A DNA stretch of 64,000 bases, from positions 156,107 to 220,106 of the forward strand of contig NZ_SMTL01000007.1 in the NCBI RefSeq assembly GCF_004358025.1. The letters run 5' to 3'. The notes under the pieces were generated by a model, which was not told the DNA's origin, made no database searches, and saw only the letters and a program-made list of their open reading frames with translations. Every line of letters begins with the position of its first letter. Position 1 is the stretch's first letter. This document shows positions 33,235 through 41,758 of the stretch, one piece after another. The DNA is from Rhizobium deserti. Its GTDB lineage: Bacteria; Pseudomonadota; Alphaproteobacteria; Rhizobiales; Rhizobiaceae. Position numbers and translations under genes: made by a program.

Positions 33235-34080
33235 ATGAAATTCCTCCGTTACGGTGCCGTCGGCGCTGAAAAGCCCGGTCTTCTCGATTCGGATGGCAAG
33301 ATCCGCGATCTGTCCGGACACATCCCGGATCTTTCCGGCGCGGCACTCGCCCCGGATGCCTTAGCGAAGCTTGCCGCCATCGATGTCTCGACGCTGCCTG
33401 TTGTCGAAGGCTCGCCGCGCCTTGGCGCCTGCGTCGCCGGCACCGGCAAGTTCATCTGCATCGGCCTCAACTATTCCGACCATGCCGCCGAAACCGGCGC
33501 CACCGTTCCGCCTGAACCGGTGATCTTCATGAAGGCGACGTCTGCCATCGTCGGCCCGGACGACGATGTCGTCATTCCGCGCGGCTCGGAAAAGACCGAT
33601 TGGGAAGTTGAGCTCGGCTTCGTCATCGGCAAGACGGCCAAATACGTGTCCGAGGCGGATGCTTTGGATTATGTAGCCGGGTATTGCGTCTCCCACGACG
33701 TTTCGGAGCGCGCCTTCCAGACGGAGCGTTCGGGTCAGTGGACCAAGGGCAAGTCCTGCGACACGTTCGGCCCGATCGGCCCCTGGCTGGTCACCAAGGA
33801 CGAAGTCGCCGATCCGCAAAACCTTTCCATGTGGCTGAAGGTCAACGGCGAGACGGTACAGAACGGCTCGTCGAAAACCATGGTCTACGGCGTCGCCTTC
33901 CTCGTCTCCTATCTGTCGCAGTTCATGTCCCTGCATCCGGGCGACGTGATTTCCACCGGCACGCCTCCCGGCGTCGGCATGGGCATGAAGCCGCCACGCT
34001 ACCTCAAGACTGGCGATGTCGTCGAGCTCGGCATCGAAGGACTCGGTACGCAAAAGCAGACCTTCGTCGCCGACGTCTGA
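33235..34080 (+). CDS. Fumarylacetoacetate hydrolase-family 2,4-diketo-3-deoxy-L-fuconate hydrolase (probable)
   Basis: A 281-residue FAH protein. The metal ligands lie in TDWEVELGFVIGKTAKYV and CVSHDVSERAFQ, and KGKSCDTFGPIGPWLV and STGTPPGVGMGMKPP complete the fold. It is half the size of human FAH and equals bacterial hydrolases that split 2,4-diketo-3-deoxy-L-fuconate into pyruvate and L-lactate. The operon position behind the SDR and before FucD supports that role. Confidence 0.87.
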   Translation: MKFLRYGAVGAEKPGLLDSDGKIRDLSGHIPDLSGAALAPDALAKLAAIDVSTLPVVEGSPRLGACVAGTGKFICIGLNYSDHAAETGATVPPEPVIFMKATSAIVGPDDDVVIPRGSEKTDWEVELGFVIGKTAKYVSEADALDYVAGYCVSHDVSERAFQTERSGQWTKGKSCDTFGPIGPWLVTKDEVADPQNLSMWLKVNGETVQNGSSKTMVYGVAFLVSYLSQFMSLHPGDVISTGTPPGVGMGMKPPRYLKTGDVVELGIEGLGTQKQTFVADV

Positions 34081-34112
34081 TCCATCGATCACATTGCCCC
34101 GAAAGGCCGCCC

Positions 34113-35402
34113 ATGACCCGCATCACCAATCTTCGTGTTTTCGACCTGCGCTTCCCGACTTCGGCAAGCCTTGACGGTTCGGATGCCATGAATCCCGATC
34201 CGGATTATTCGGCGGCCTATGTGATCCTGGAAACTGATCGGGAAGGGATTGCCGGCCACGGTTTGACCTTCACGATCGGCCGGGGAAACGACATCTGCTG
34301 CATAGCGATCGAAGCCATGCGGCATCTCGTGGTCGGCGCGGATCTTTCCGAGGTCCGTGCTGCACCAGGCCGCTTCTGGCGGCACCTGACTGGCGACAGC
34401 CAGCTGCGCTGGATCGGGCCAGACAAGGGCGCCATGCATCTAGCCACCGGCGCCGTCGTCAATGCAGTCTGGGACGCGATGGGCAAGGAGGCGGGCATGC
34501 CCGTCTGGAAGCTGGTCTCCACTATGTCGCCGGAGGAGATCGCCGATATCGTCGATTACCGTTATCTCACTGACGCCTTGACGCGGGACGAAGCGGTCGA
34601 AATCCTGAAAAAGGCGGAACCCGGCAAGGCAAGGCGTATCGAGATCCTCGAAAAAGAGGGATATGCATGCTATACGACGTCGGCCGGCTGGCTCGGCTAT
34701 GCCGACGACAAGCTGCGGCGGTTGGCCCAGGAGGCGGTCGATGCCGGCTTCAACCATATCAAGATGAAGGTCGGCCGCGATCTCGAGGACGATATCCGCC
34801 GGCTGACCATCGCCCGTGAGGTGATCGGCCCCGACCGTTACCTGATGATCGATGCCAATCAGGTCTGGGAAGTCGGGCAGGCCATCAACTGGGTCAAGCA
34901 GCTGTCCTTTGCCAAGCCGTTCTTCATTGAGGAGCCGACGAGCCCGGACGACGTCGCCGGCCATCGTAAAATCCGCGAGGCCATTGCACCCGTGAAGGTC
35001 GCGACCGGGGAGATGTGCCAGAACCGCATCATGTTCAAGCAGTTCATCGCCGAAGGTGCGATCGACATCGTGCAGATCGACTCCTGCCGCATGGGCGGGC
35101 TGAACGAGGTTCTGGCGGTGCTGCTGATCGCCGCGAAATACGGCAAACCCGTCTGGCCGCATGCGGGCGGCGTCGGCCTCTGCGAATATGTGCAGCACCT
35201 GTCGATGATCGACTACATTGCGGTGTCCGGCACCAAGGAGGGCCGCGTGATCGAATATGTCGACCATCTGCACGAGCACTTCATCGAACCCTGCGTGATC
35301 ATAGATGCGGCGTATATGCCGCCGTCCCTCCCGGGCTTCTCGATCGAGATGAAGCCGGAGTCCATTGCCGCCTATACGCATGGACAGAAGCAGGCCGCTT
35401 GA
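34113..35402 (+). CDS. fucD: L-fuconate dehydratase
   Basis: A 429-residue enolase-superfamily enzyme. It begins MTRITNLRVFDLRFPTSASL and soon shows GSDAMNPDPDYSAAYVIL, the hallmark start of fuconate dehydratases. The barrel has HIKMKVG (Lys-x-Lys base), MIDANQVWEV, IEEPTSPDD, ATGEMCQNR and WPHAGGVGLCEYVQHL with the late His. It removes water from L-fuconate to give 2-keto-3-deoxy-L-fuconate. It is the last gene of the operon and is followed by a terminator. The open frame upstream of 34113 overlaps the previous gene. Confidence 0.93.
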   Translation: MTRITNLRVFDLRFPTSASLDGSDAMNPDPDYSAAYVILETDREGIAGHGLTFTIGRGNDICCIAIEAMRHLVVGADLSEVRAAPGRFWRHLTGDSQLRWIGPDKGAMHLATGAVVNAVWDAMGKEAGMPVWKLVSTMSPEEIADIVDYRYLTDALTRDEAVEILKKAEPGKARRIEILEKEGYACYTTSAGWLGYADDKLRRLAQEAVDAGFNHIKMKVGRDLEDDIRRLTIAREVIGPDRYLMIDANQVWEVGQAINWVKQLSFAKPFFIEEPTSPDDVAGHRKIREAIAPVKVATGEMCQNRIMFKQFIAEGAIDIVQIDSCRMGGLNEVLAVLLIAAKYGKPVWPHAGGVGLCEYVQHLSMIDYIAVSGTKEGRVIEYVDHLHEHFIEPCVIIDAAYMPPSLPGFSIEMKPESIAAYTHGQKQAA

Positions 35403-35415
35403 AGCCTTCAACAAT

Positions 35416-35441
35416 GGGCGTGATATCCGCGCCCTTTCTCT
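35416..35441 (+). terminator. Terminator at the end of the fucose operon
   Basis: GGGCGTG (35416-35422), loop ATATC, CGCGCCC (35428-35434), followed by TTTCTCTT. A stem of seven pairs with one G-T. It lies between convergent operons. Confidence 0.7.
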
Positions 35442-35446
35442 TGGTT

Positions 35447-36976
35447 CTACATCACCGCGCCGATCTGCCAGGGCACGAATTCGTTGCGGCCATAGCCGAG
35501 TGCTTCGGACTTCGATGGCTGGCCGGAGGCGACGGCGAGGACTGTCTCGAAGATCTCGCGGCCCTTTTCCTCCAGCGTCACGCCATCGATGATGTCGCCG
35601 CAGTTGATGTCCATGTCGTCGGTCATCCGGGCATAAAGTTCGCTATTGGTAGCGAGCTTGATCGACGGCACCGGCTTGCAGCCATAGGCCGAACCACGGC
35701 CGGTCGTGAAGCAGAGCACGTTGGCTCCGCCGGCGACCTGGCCGGTGGCGGCCACCGGGTCGTAACCGGGCGTATCCATATAAACGAAGCCCTTGCGGTC
35801 GATGCGCTCGGCATACTTGTAGACGCCGCGGAGCGTAGAATTGCCACCCTTGGCGACGGCGCCGAGCGACTTTTCGAGGATCGTCGTCAGCCCACCGGCC
35901 TTGTTGCCGGGCGAGGGATTGTTGTTCATCTCGCCGCCGTTGCGGATCGTGTATTCCTCCCACCAATGAATGAGATCGACGATCTTCTGGCCGATCTCGA
36001 CGCTTTCGGCCCGGCGGGTCAGCAGGTGTTCGGCGCCGTAGATTTCCGGCGTCTCAGAGAGGATGGCAGTGCCGCCATGGCGCACCAGCATGTCGGATGC
36101 GACGCCGAGCGCCGGGTTGGCCGTCAGCCCCGAATACCCGTCCGAGCCGCCACATTGCAGCGCAAGCGTCAGTTCGGACGCTGGAATGGGTTCGCGGATG
36201 GAGCGGGCGACGAAAGGCAGCATTTCCTTGATGCGGGCGACGCCGGCCTCGACCGCCTTGCGGGTGCCGCCAATCTCCTGGATCGTCAGCGACTGGAAAT
36301 GGTCGCCCTCGGCTATTCTGTAGGTGTCCTTCATGCGCGGAATCTGGAAGACTTCGCAGCCGAGGCCGACCAACAGAGTCGCGGCAAAGTTCGGATGGCT
36401 GGCATAGCCCCATTGGGTGCGCGACAGCACGTCGAAGGCCTCGCCCCTGCCGGCCATGCCGCAGCCTTGGCCATGCGGCAGCGGCACGACGCCATCAATG
36501 CCCGGATAGTCGTCGAGAATGCCGGAGCGGTTGATCTCGTCGGCGACATAGTCGACGACGGTGGCGGAACAGTTCACCGAAGACAGGATGCCGATATAGT
36601 TGCGGGTGCCGGCGCGGCCGTCGGCGCGGCGGAAGCCGTCAAAAAAGGCCGGCACCTCGCCTTGCCGCAGGCCTTCGAAGGGCGTCGCTTCGGCAGCAAA
36701 GGCATAGTCGCGCTCGAAATCCTCACCCATGGTGACATTCTTTTCGTGCACCCACTCGCCCGGTAGGATGTCGGTCGAGGCAAAGCCGATCACTTGGCCG
36801 AACTTGCGGATCGGCTCGCCCTTGGCGATCACCCGGCTGGCGACCTTGTGGCTGCGCGGCACGCGGGCAACGGTGACGATATCTCCTTCGACAGGGGTTC
36901 CGGTGGGCAGATCGGCAATCGCCACCACGACATTGTCCTGCACGTTCAGGCGAAGCGTCTTCTTGAGGGGCGTCAT
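35447..36976 (-). CDS. uxaA: Altronate dehydratase
   Basis: A protein of 509 residues. An N-terminal SAF domain (about 1-95) is fused to the C-terminal dehydratase, with conserved GYENGRVGTRNYIGILSS-like (here RRADGRAGTRNYIG), HGQGCGMAG, GCEVFQI, ALQCGGSDGYSG and TTGRGSAYGCKPVPSIK segments. It turns D-altronate into 2-keto-3-deoxygluconate in galacturonate or L-galactonate breakdown. Cys residues in HGQGCG and QCGGSDG probably hold the iron. It is the last gene of the minus-strand operon from 45556. The full-length form (not split) matches E. coli UxaA. Confidence 0.92.
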   Translation of the reverse strand: MTPLKKTLRLNVQDNVVVAIADLPTGTPVEGDIVTVARVPRSHKVASRVIAKGEPIRKFGQVIGFASTDILPGEWVHEKNVTMGEDFERDYAFAAEATPFEGLRQGEVPAFFDGFRRADGRAGTRNYIGILSSVNCSATVVDYVADEINRSGILDDYPGIDGVVPLPHGQGCGMAGRGEAFDVLSRTQWGYASHPNFAATLLVGLGCEVFQIPRMKDTYRIAEGDHFQSLTIQEIGGTRKAVEAGVARIKEMLPFVARSIREPIPASELTLALQCGGSDGYSGLTANPALGVASDMLVRHGGTAILSETPEIYGAEHLLTRRAESVEIGQKIVDLIHWWEEYTIRNGGEMNNNPSPGNKAGGLTTILEKSLGAVAKGGNSTLRGVYKYAERIDRKGFVYMDTPGYDPVAATGQVAGGANVLCFTTGRGSAYGCKPVPSIKLATNSELYARMTDDMDINCGDIIDGVTLEEKGREIFETVLAVASGQPSKSEALGYGRNEFVPWQIGAVM

Positions 36977-36977
36977 C

Positions 36978-37988
36978 TCATATCTCCAGGATCGCCTTGA
37001 TCACACCGGCATCCGGTCTGGACCATTGCGAAAACAGTTCGACACCATCTTCCAGGCGACCGCGATGGGTGTTCAGCGCGCGGGTTGGCACGCGGCCCGC
37101 TTCGATCTGGCGCACCACTTCGGCGAAATCATCGGCTTGCGCGTTGCGGCTGGCGATCAGCGTCGCTTCGCGCTTATGGAATTCAGGGTCGGAGAAGGTG
37201 ATATCCTGACGCACGACCGACAAGAGCACGTAGCGAGCGCCATGGGCCAGGAAGTTGAAACCGCGCTGCATAGGTGCGGCATTGCCGGTCGCATCCACCA
37301 CAACGTCATACCATTCGTCTCCCGTTTGCCGGGATGCTTCCGTCTCGGCCGAGCCATCAGCGAAGATGGTCGCGTCGGCGCCGAGCCGGTCGACTGCGAA
37401 GGCCAGACGGTCCTCGCGCGTGTCCATCACCGTCACATGAGCGCCGCGTGCTTTGGCGAAGATGATCGCCGACATGCCGATCGGCCCGGAGCCGGTGATC
37501 AATACGCGATCCTCAGCGGCGATGTTACCGCGCTTGACGCCATGGGCGCCGATCGCCAGAAACTCGATCATCGACGCGTCTTCAAGCGGAATGTTGCCCG
37601 TCGGCACGACGTTGCTCTCCGGCACCGAGACGCACTCGGCCATGCCACCGTCGCAATGGACGCCAAGAACGCGGATGTTGCGACAGGCATTGGTCAGCCC
37701 CTTGCGGCAGGCTTGGCAGGTTCCGCAGGAGAGATAGGGCACTATATAGACGGGCTCGCCCTTCTTCAGACGGCTGTCGTCCGGCGCCTCGTCGACTGTC
37801 CCGGACAGTTCATGGCCCATGACGCGGGGGTATTCAAGGAAGGGATGTTTGCCGGCAAAGATATGAAAATCGGTACCACAGATCCCGACATGGCGGATCC
37901 GCACCAGAACCTCGCCTTCGCCACGGACGGGATCAGGTTGCGAGACCATAGTAAGCCGGCCTGGCTCGTTGCAAACAAGCGCCTTCAT
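36978..37988 (-). CDS. Zinc-dependent alcohol dehydrogenase (L-galactonate 5-dehydrogenase-like)
   Basis: A 336-residue medium-chain dehydrogenase starting MKALVCNEPGRL behind AGGAGACTTTC. Catalytic zinc ligands lie in GICGTD and MGHELSG, structural zinc cysteines in CGTCQACRKGLTNAC, and the NAD site in ITGSGPIGMSAI. Resemblance of HIFAGKHPFLEYPRVMGHE to E. coli LgoD suggests oxidation of L-galactonate to tagaturonate, which fits the neighbouring UxaA and UxuB-type reductase. A related aldonate is possible. It overlaps the upstream gene by four bases. Confidence 0.85.
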   Translation of the reverse strand: MKALVCNEPGRLTMVSQPDPVRGEGEVLVRIRHVGICGTDFHIFAGKHPFLEYPRVMGHELSGTVDEAPDDSRLKKGEPVYIVPYLSCGTCQACRKGLTNACRNIRVLGVHCDGGMAECVSVPESNVVPTGNIPLEDASMIEFLAIGAHGVKRGNIAAEDRVLITGSGPIGMSAIIFAKARGAHVTVMDTREDRLAFAVDRLGADATIFADGSAETEASRQTGDEWYDVVVDATGNAAPMQRGFNFLAHGARYVLLSVVRQDITFSDPEFHKREATLIASRNAQADDFAEVVRQIEAGRVPTRALNTHRGRLEDGVELFSQWSRPDAGVIKAILEI

Positions 37989-39433
37989 GAAAGTCTCCTG
38001 TGGCTGGGCGAAGCGCCACTTCTGGATAGCCAATGCCTCAGTTCAGCGTTGACGAGATAACGCCAATCCCGCGCCGCCACCAGTTCGGGCGGAAACAGGC
38101 CGGGCAAGCGGAAAAAGGCAGCTGACGGATCTGATCCGTCGATGTCCGTGACCGCATGCAGCAGCTCGTCACGCCGCGGATCGTCGCAGTCCCTGCGCTT
38201 ATGAAGTGCCGCCAACCACACTGCCACGACCTTTGCGAAGGCGGCGGCGTCACCACCGGCTGCAAGCGTTTCCACAGCCGGCGCCAGAATCCGTTGCGGC
38301 AGCTTCTGGGTGCTATCCATTGCAATCTGGACATTTCTATGGGCAATCCGCGGATTGGCAAACCGCAGCATCAACTGCGGCATGTAATCTGCCAAATCGA
38401 GGCCGGGCACCGGGTCGAGCGTTTGGACAGCCGTCTGCATGTGATTTTCGGCCGCCGCTGCAAGTTCTGCCACTGCCATGACGTCGCGGACATATTCCAG
38501 ATCGTGCAGAATGCCCAGATGTGCGATCAGCGTGTGGGAACCGTTGAGCAGCCGAAGCTTCATCTTCTCATAGGGTTCGACTTCCCGCGCGAAAATCGCG
38601 CCGACAGCTTCCCAGGCCGGACGACCGGAAACGAAGTCGTCCTCAATCACCCATTGCAGGAAGGGTTCGGTTTCGATGGCCAGCCTATCCTCGACCCCAA
38701 GGAGGGCTGCCGCGCGCGCCCGTGTCCTTTCGGTCGCGGCCGGCACGATGCGGTCCACCATGCTGCAGGGGAAGGCGCCCTTATCGGCAATCCAGCGGGC
38801 AAGTTCCGGATCCCGCCTTTCAGCCATTGCCAGCACCAGCCGGCGAACAATCCGGCCATTGGCGGGAAGATTGTCACAGCAGAGCACGGTAAAAGGGGGC
38901 ACGCCCAGGGCCTGGCGCAACGCGAGGCCTTCAACGAGGAAGCCGAGCACGCCTACAGGGGATTGCGGGTTCTGCAAATCGGCGGCGACCGCCGGATGGG
39001 CCATGTCAAGACCGCCGGTGACGGGATCAAGACCATAGGCCTTTTCAGAAACAGTCAGTGTCACGATCTGAATTTGATCGCTTGCCAGATAGGCGAGCAC
39101 CCGGTCGCGCTGCTGGGCGGCACAAATCTGGTCTATGGTGGCGCCGATGACCTCTGCGGTTTCCCGCTCCGGTTCCCCCACAATGACCGAATAAAGGCCG
39201 TCCTGCGCCGCCAGAGCCTCGACCGGCTCGGGCGAGCGCAGGTTGACGGCGACTATACCCCATGGACCGAATTCCGCTTGCAATGCACGCTGGGTGTAAA
39301 CGGCCTGATGAGCGCGGTGGAAAGCGCCCAGCCCGAAATGGACAATGCCCGGGGTCAACGCGCTGCGATCATATTGCGGCCCGGCCACCGCGGCCGGCAG
39401 CGTTGTTCGGGATGAAAGAGTGGCATTGTTCAT
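37985..39433 (-). CDS. uxuB: Mannitol dehydrogenase-family oxidoreductase (fructuronate/tagaturonate reductase)
   Basis: A 482-residue polyol dehydrogenase-family protein. The NAD motif is IVHFGLGAFHRAHQAVYTQ near residue 32. Further signatures are CCDNLPANGRIVRR, DRIVPAATERT and KLRLLNGSHTLIAHLG with the catalytic Lys and His. Enzymes of this group reduce D-fructuronate to mannonate or tagaturonate to altronate. Neighbours for both (UxuA and UxaA) are present, so it may serve both. It overlaps the mannonate dehydratase stop by four bases. Confidence 0.88.
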   Translation of the reverse strand: MNNATLSSRTTLPAAVAGPQYDRSALTPGIVHFGLGAFHRAHQAVYTQRALQAEFGPWGIVAVNLRSPEPVEALAAQDGLYSVIVGEPERETAEVIGATIDQICAAQQRDRVLAYLASDQIQIVTLTVSEKAYGLDPVTGGLDMAHPAVAADLQNPQSPVGVLGFLVEGLALRQALGVPPFTVLCCDNLPANGRIVRRLVLAMAERRDPELARWIADKGAFPCSMVDRIVPAATERTRARAAALLGVEDRLAIETEPFLQWVIEDDFVSGRPAWEAVGAIFAREVEPYEKMKLRLLNGSHTLIAHLGILHDLEYVRDVMAVAELAAAAENHMQTAVQTLDPVPGLDLADYMPQLMLRFANPRIAHRNVQIAMDSTQKLPQRILAPAVETLAAGGDAAAFAKVVAVWLAALHKRRDCDDPRRDELLHAVTDIDGSDPSAAFFRLPGLFPPELVAARDWRYLVNAELRHWLSRSGASPSHRRLS

Positions 39434-40629
39434 GAGTTCAACCCGTATTGTGGGTGTAGCAGGGCGCGTTCTATGCCACGCAGTTCGGCAAGTCCCTTCA
39501 GGCGACCGATTGCCGGATAGCCCGGCTGAGCACCGCGCGTCAGGTCGTCGAGGATTTCCTGGCCATGGTCTGGACGCATCGGAATACGGTGATCCTCGCG
39601 GCCCTCGTCGCGGCGTCGTTTTTCCTCGCGCAAAAGAGTTGCAAGCACCGCGATCATGTCCGTGCCGCCCTCGAGATGTTCATCCTCGACGAAGGAGCAG
39701 GGAAGCGTATCGGCGTCACGGGTAACGTTGCGCAGGTGGACGAAGTGGATGCGATCGGCGAAACGTTCGGCGATCTTAGGCAGGTCGTTATCTGCTCGAG
39801 CGCCAAGCGAGCCAGTGCAGAGCGTCACGCCGTTGGCCTTGGCGTCAACCTGGCTCAGCATATGGACGTAGTCCGCCTCCGTCGACAATATCCGCGGCAG
39901 GCCGAGCAACGGCCAGGGCGGGTCGTCGCCATGGGCGCAGATATTGATGCCGACTTCTTCCGCGACCGGCACGACCTGCGACAGGAAATCGATCAGGTTG
40001 GACTGCAGCCTTTGCCGGTCGATGCCTTGGTAGGAGCGCAGTTTTTCCAGAAGCTGGTCGAGCGTATAGCCGTCTGCAGATCCCGGCAGGCCCGCACCGA
40101 TATTGCGTCCAAGGCTTGAAATCTTCTCGTCCGACATTTCGGCGAAACGCCTGGCCGCGTCGTCCCGCAGGCTCTCGGGATAGTCTGCCTCGGCGCCAGG
40201 GCGCCTCAGGATATGGATATCGAAAGCGATGAATTCAGCCAGATCGAACCGCATGGCCCTGGCGCCGTGGCGTGTTTCCCAACGCAGATCAGTACGGGTC
40301 CAGTCGAGCACGGGCATGAAGTTATAGCACACGGTGCGGATGCCAGTAGCGGCTAGACGGCGCAGCGTCTCCTGCCAGGCGGCGATATGTTGGCGCCAGT
40401 CGCCTGTCTTGGTCTTGATCTCTTCAGAGACCGGCACGCTTTCCACCACGTCCCAGAAAAGGCCGCCGGCCTTGATTTCGTCCTGACGCTTTCGGATTTC
40501 GTCGACGGGCCAGACCGAGCCGGTGGCAATATGATGCAGAGCGCTGACGATGCCCTCGGCACCGGCCTGGGCCGCATCGCGTACCGTCACCTTGTCGACC
40601 GGTCCGAACCATCGCCATGTATGTCTCAT
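39430..40629 (-). CDS. uxuA: Mannonate dehydratase
   Basis: A 399-residue UxuA. It begins MRHTWRWFGPVDKVTVRDAA, with signature GAEGIVSALHHIATGSVWP, metal ligands in NICAHGDDPPWPLLGLPRI, LCTGSLGARADNDLP and FVHLRNVTRD, and a C-terminal RPDHGQE. It dehydrates D-mannonate to 2-keto-3-deoxygluconate. With the UxuB-type reductase it forms the glucuronate branch. Uronate isomerase, KDG kinase and aldolase genes are not in the window. Confidence 0.93.
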   Translation of the reverse strand: MRHTWRWFGPVDKVTVRDAAQAGAEGIVSALHHIATGSVWPVDEIRKRQDEIKAGGLFWDVVESVPVSEEIKTKTGDWRQHIAAWQETLRRLAATGIRTVCYNFMPVLDWTRTDLRWETRHGARAMRFDLAEFIAFDIHILRRPGAEADYPESLRDDAARRFAEMSDEKISSLGRNIGAGLPGSADGYTLDQLLEKLRSYQGIDRQRLQSNLIDFLSQVVPVAEEVGINICAHGDDPPWPLLGLPRILSTEADYVHMLSQVDAKANGVTLCTGSLGARADNDLPKIAERFADRIHFVHLRNVTRDADTLPCSFVEDEHLEGGTDMIAVLATLLREEKRRRDEGREDHRIPMRPDHGQEILDDLTRGAQPGYPAIGRLKGLAELRGIERALLHPQYGLNS

Positions 40630-40633
40630 GCTA

Positions 40634-41695
40634 CTACTCCAGAAATTCTGCTTGCGCGCCGAGCTCGATCTGCACCTTGCAGGCTGATGATCGGTCGCCT
40701 GCCTGTTCGAAGGCTTCGAGCGCCTTTTCGAGCGGGAATGAATGGGAAATGATCGGCCGCACGCCGATCGTGCGGCTCGAAATCAGATCTACTGCTTGAG
40801 CAAATTCCTGATCAAAGCGCTGCGATCCGCGCCAGACGACCTCCTTCCCAACCAGTAGGTTCAGCGGGAAGGCGACGTCACCTGTCACGCCCACCTGCAC
40901 GATCGTGCCGCGCGGCCTGACTGTCGCGAAAGCGGAACGCAGCGCAGGTGCTGCCGCCGAGCAATCGAAGACCACGTCGAAATATCCCTTGCCTTCCTCA
41001 TATCGCGCAAGCTGCTGCGCATCACGCGCCACGTTGACGGTGGATGTAGCACCCATGTCGGGCGCTCGGCTCAGCGCCGCATCGGCAAGGTCGGTAGCTA
41101 CAATCTCAGCGGCGCCGGCGTGACGAGCGGCTGCCATGGTCAAAAGACCGATCGGGCCCGCACCGGTGACGAGAACTCTGGTCCCGGAGAGCTCACCTGC
41201 CTGGGCCACGGCATGCAGGCAGACGGCGAGCGGCTCGGCACAGGCCGCCTCGGCAGCGGATATTCCTTCGGCCAAAGGAAAGCACTGCTGTGCCGGAACA
41301 AGCAGCAGGTTGCGGAACATGCCCTGCTCATGCGGCATCCGCATGGCGCTCCCCATGAAGCGCATGTCCAGGCAGTGAATCGGCTGACCGATCTCGCAAT
41401 AACGGCACTTTCCGCAAGGCTGCGATGGATTGACTGCAACCAGGGCGCCAACCGGTGGAAAGGTTACATCCTGGCCACACGCGGCAACGAAGCCGGAGGC
41501 TTCATGGCCCGACACGATCGGCTCGCGAACCCGAACAGGGCCAAAGCCGCCATCCTGGTAATAATGCAGGTCGGAGCCGCAAATCCCGCCCACCGCCATC
41601 TGCAGGACGACCTCGCCCGGACCCGGCACGGGAGTCTCCTCGGTTTCAATCCTGATATCGCGCTTGCCGTGCAGGCGGACGATGTGGTTTGGCAT
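40634..41695 (-). CDS. L-idonate 5-dehydrogenase-like zinc dehydrogenase
   Basis: A 353-residue medium-chain dehydrogenase. Catalytic zinc ligands lie in GICGSDLHYYQDG and SGHEASG, structural zinc cysteines in CGKCRYCEIGQPIHC, and the NAD(P) motif in VTGAGPIGLLTMA. It most resembles idonate 5-dehydrogenase (IdnD), which oxidises L-idonate to 5-ketogluconate. In this operon, 5-position oxidation of an imported aldonate before entry to the hexuronate route is likely. It lies four bases before uxuA. Confidence 0.86.
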   Translation of the reverse strand: MPNHIVRLHGKRDIRIETEETPVPGPGEVVLQMAVGGICGSDLHYYQDGGFGPVRVREPIVSGHEASGFVAACGQDVTFPPVGALVAVNPSQPCGKCRYCEIGQPIHCLDMRFMGSAMRMPHEQGMFRNLLLVPAQQCFPLAEGISAAEAACAEPLAVCLHAVAQAGELSGTRVLVTGAGPIGLLTMAAARHAGAAEIVATDLADAALSRAPDMGATSTVNVARDAQQLARYEEGKGYFDVVFDCSAAAPALRSAFATVRPRGTIVQVGVTGDVAFPLNLLVGKEVVWRGSQRFDQEFAQAVDLISSRTIGVRPIISHSFPLEKALEAFEQAGDRSSACKVQIELGAQAEFLE

Positions 41696-41758
41696 AAGGT
41701 TGTTCCAGACTGGTTTCAGGCACGCGCGGAATGACCCGCGCGCAACGTACTTACCGTA

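Noticed and set aside
33684..34112. N-terminal extension of fucD
   Set aside because: It overlaps the FAH-family gene. The MTRITNLRVFDLR start matches fuconate dehydratases.
35015..36766. 583-residue open frame antisense to uxaA and the end of fucD
   Set aside because: Both sense genes are certain. The frame is a codon-bias shadow.
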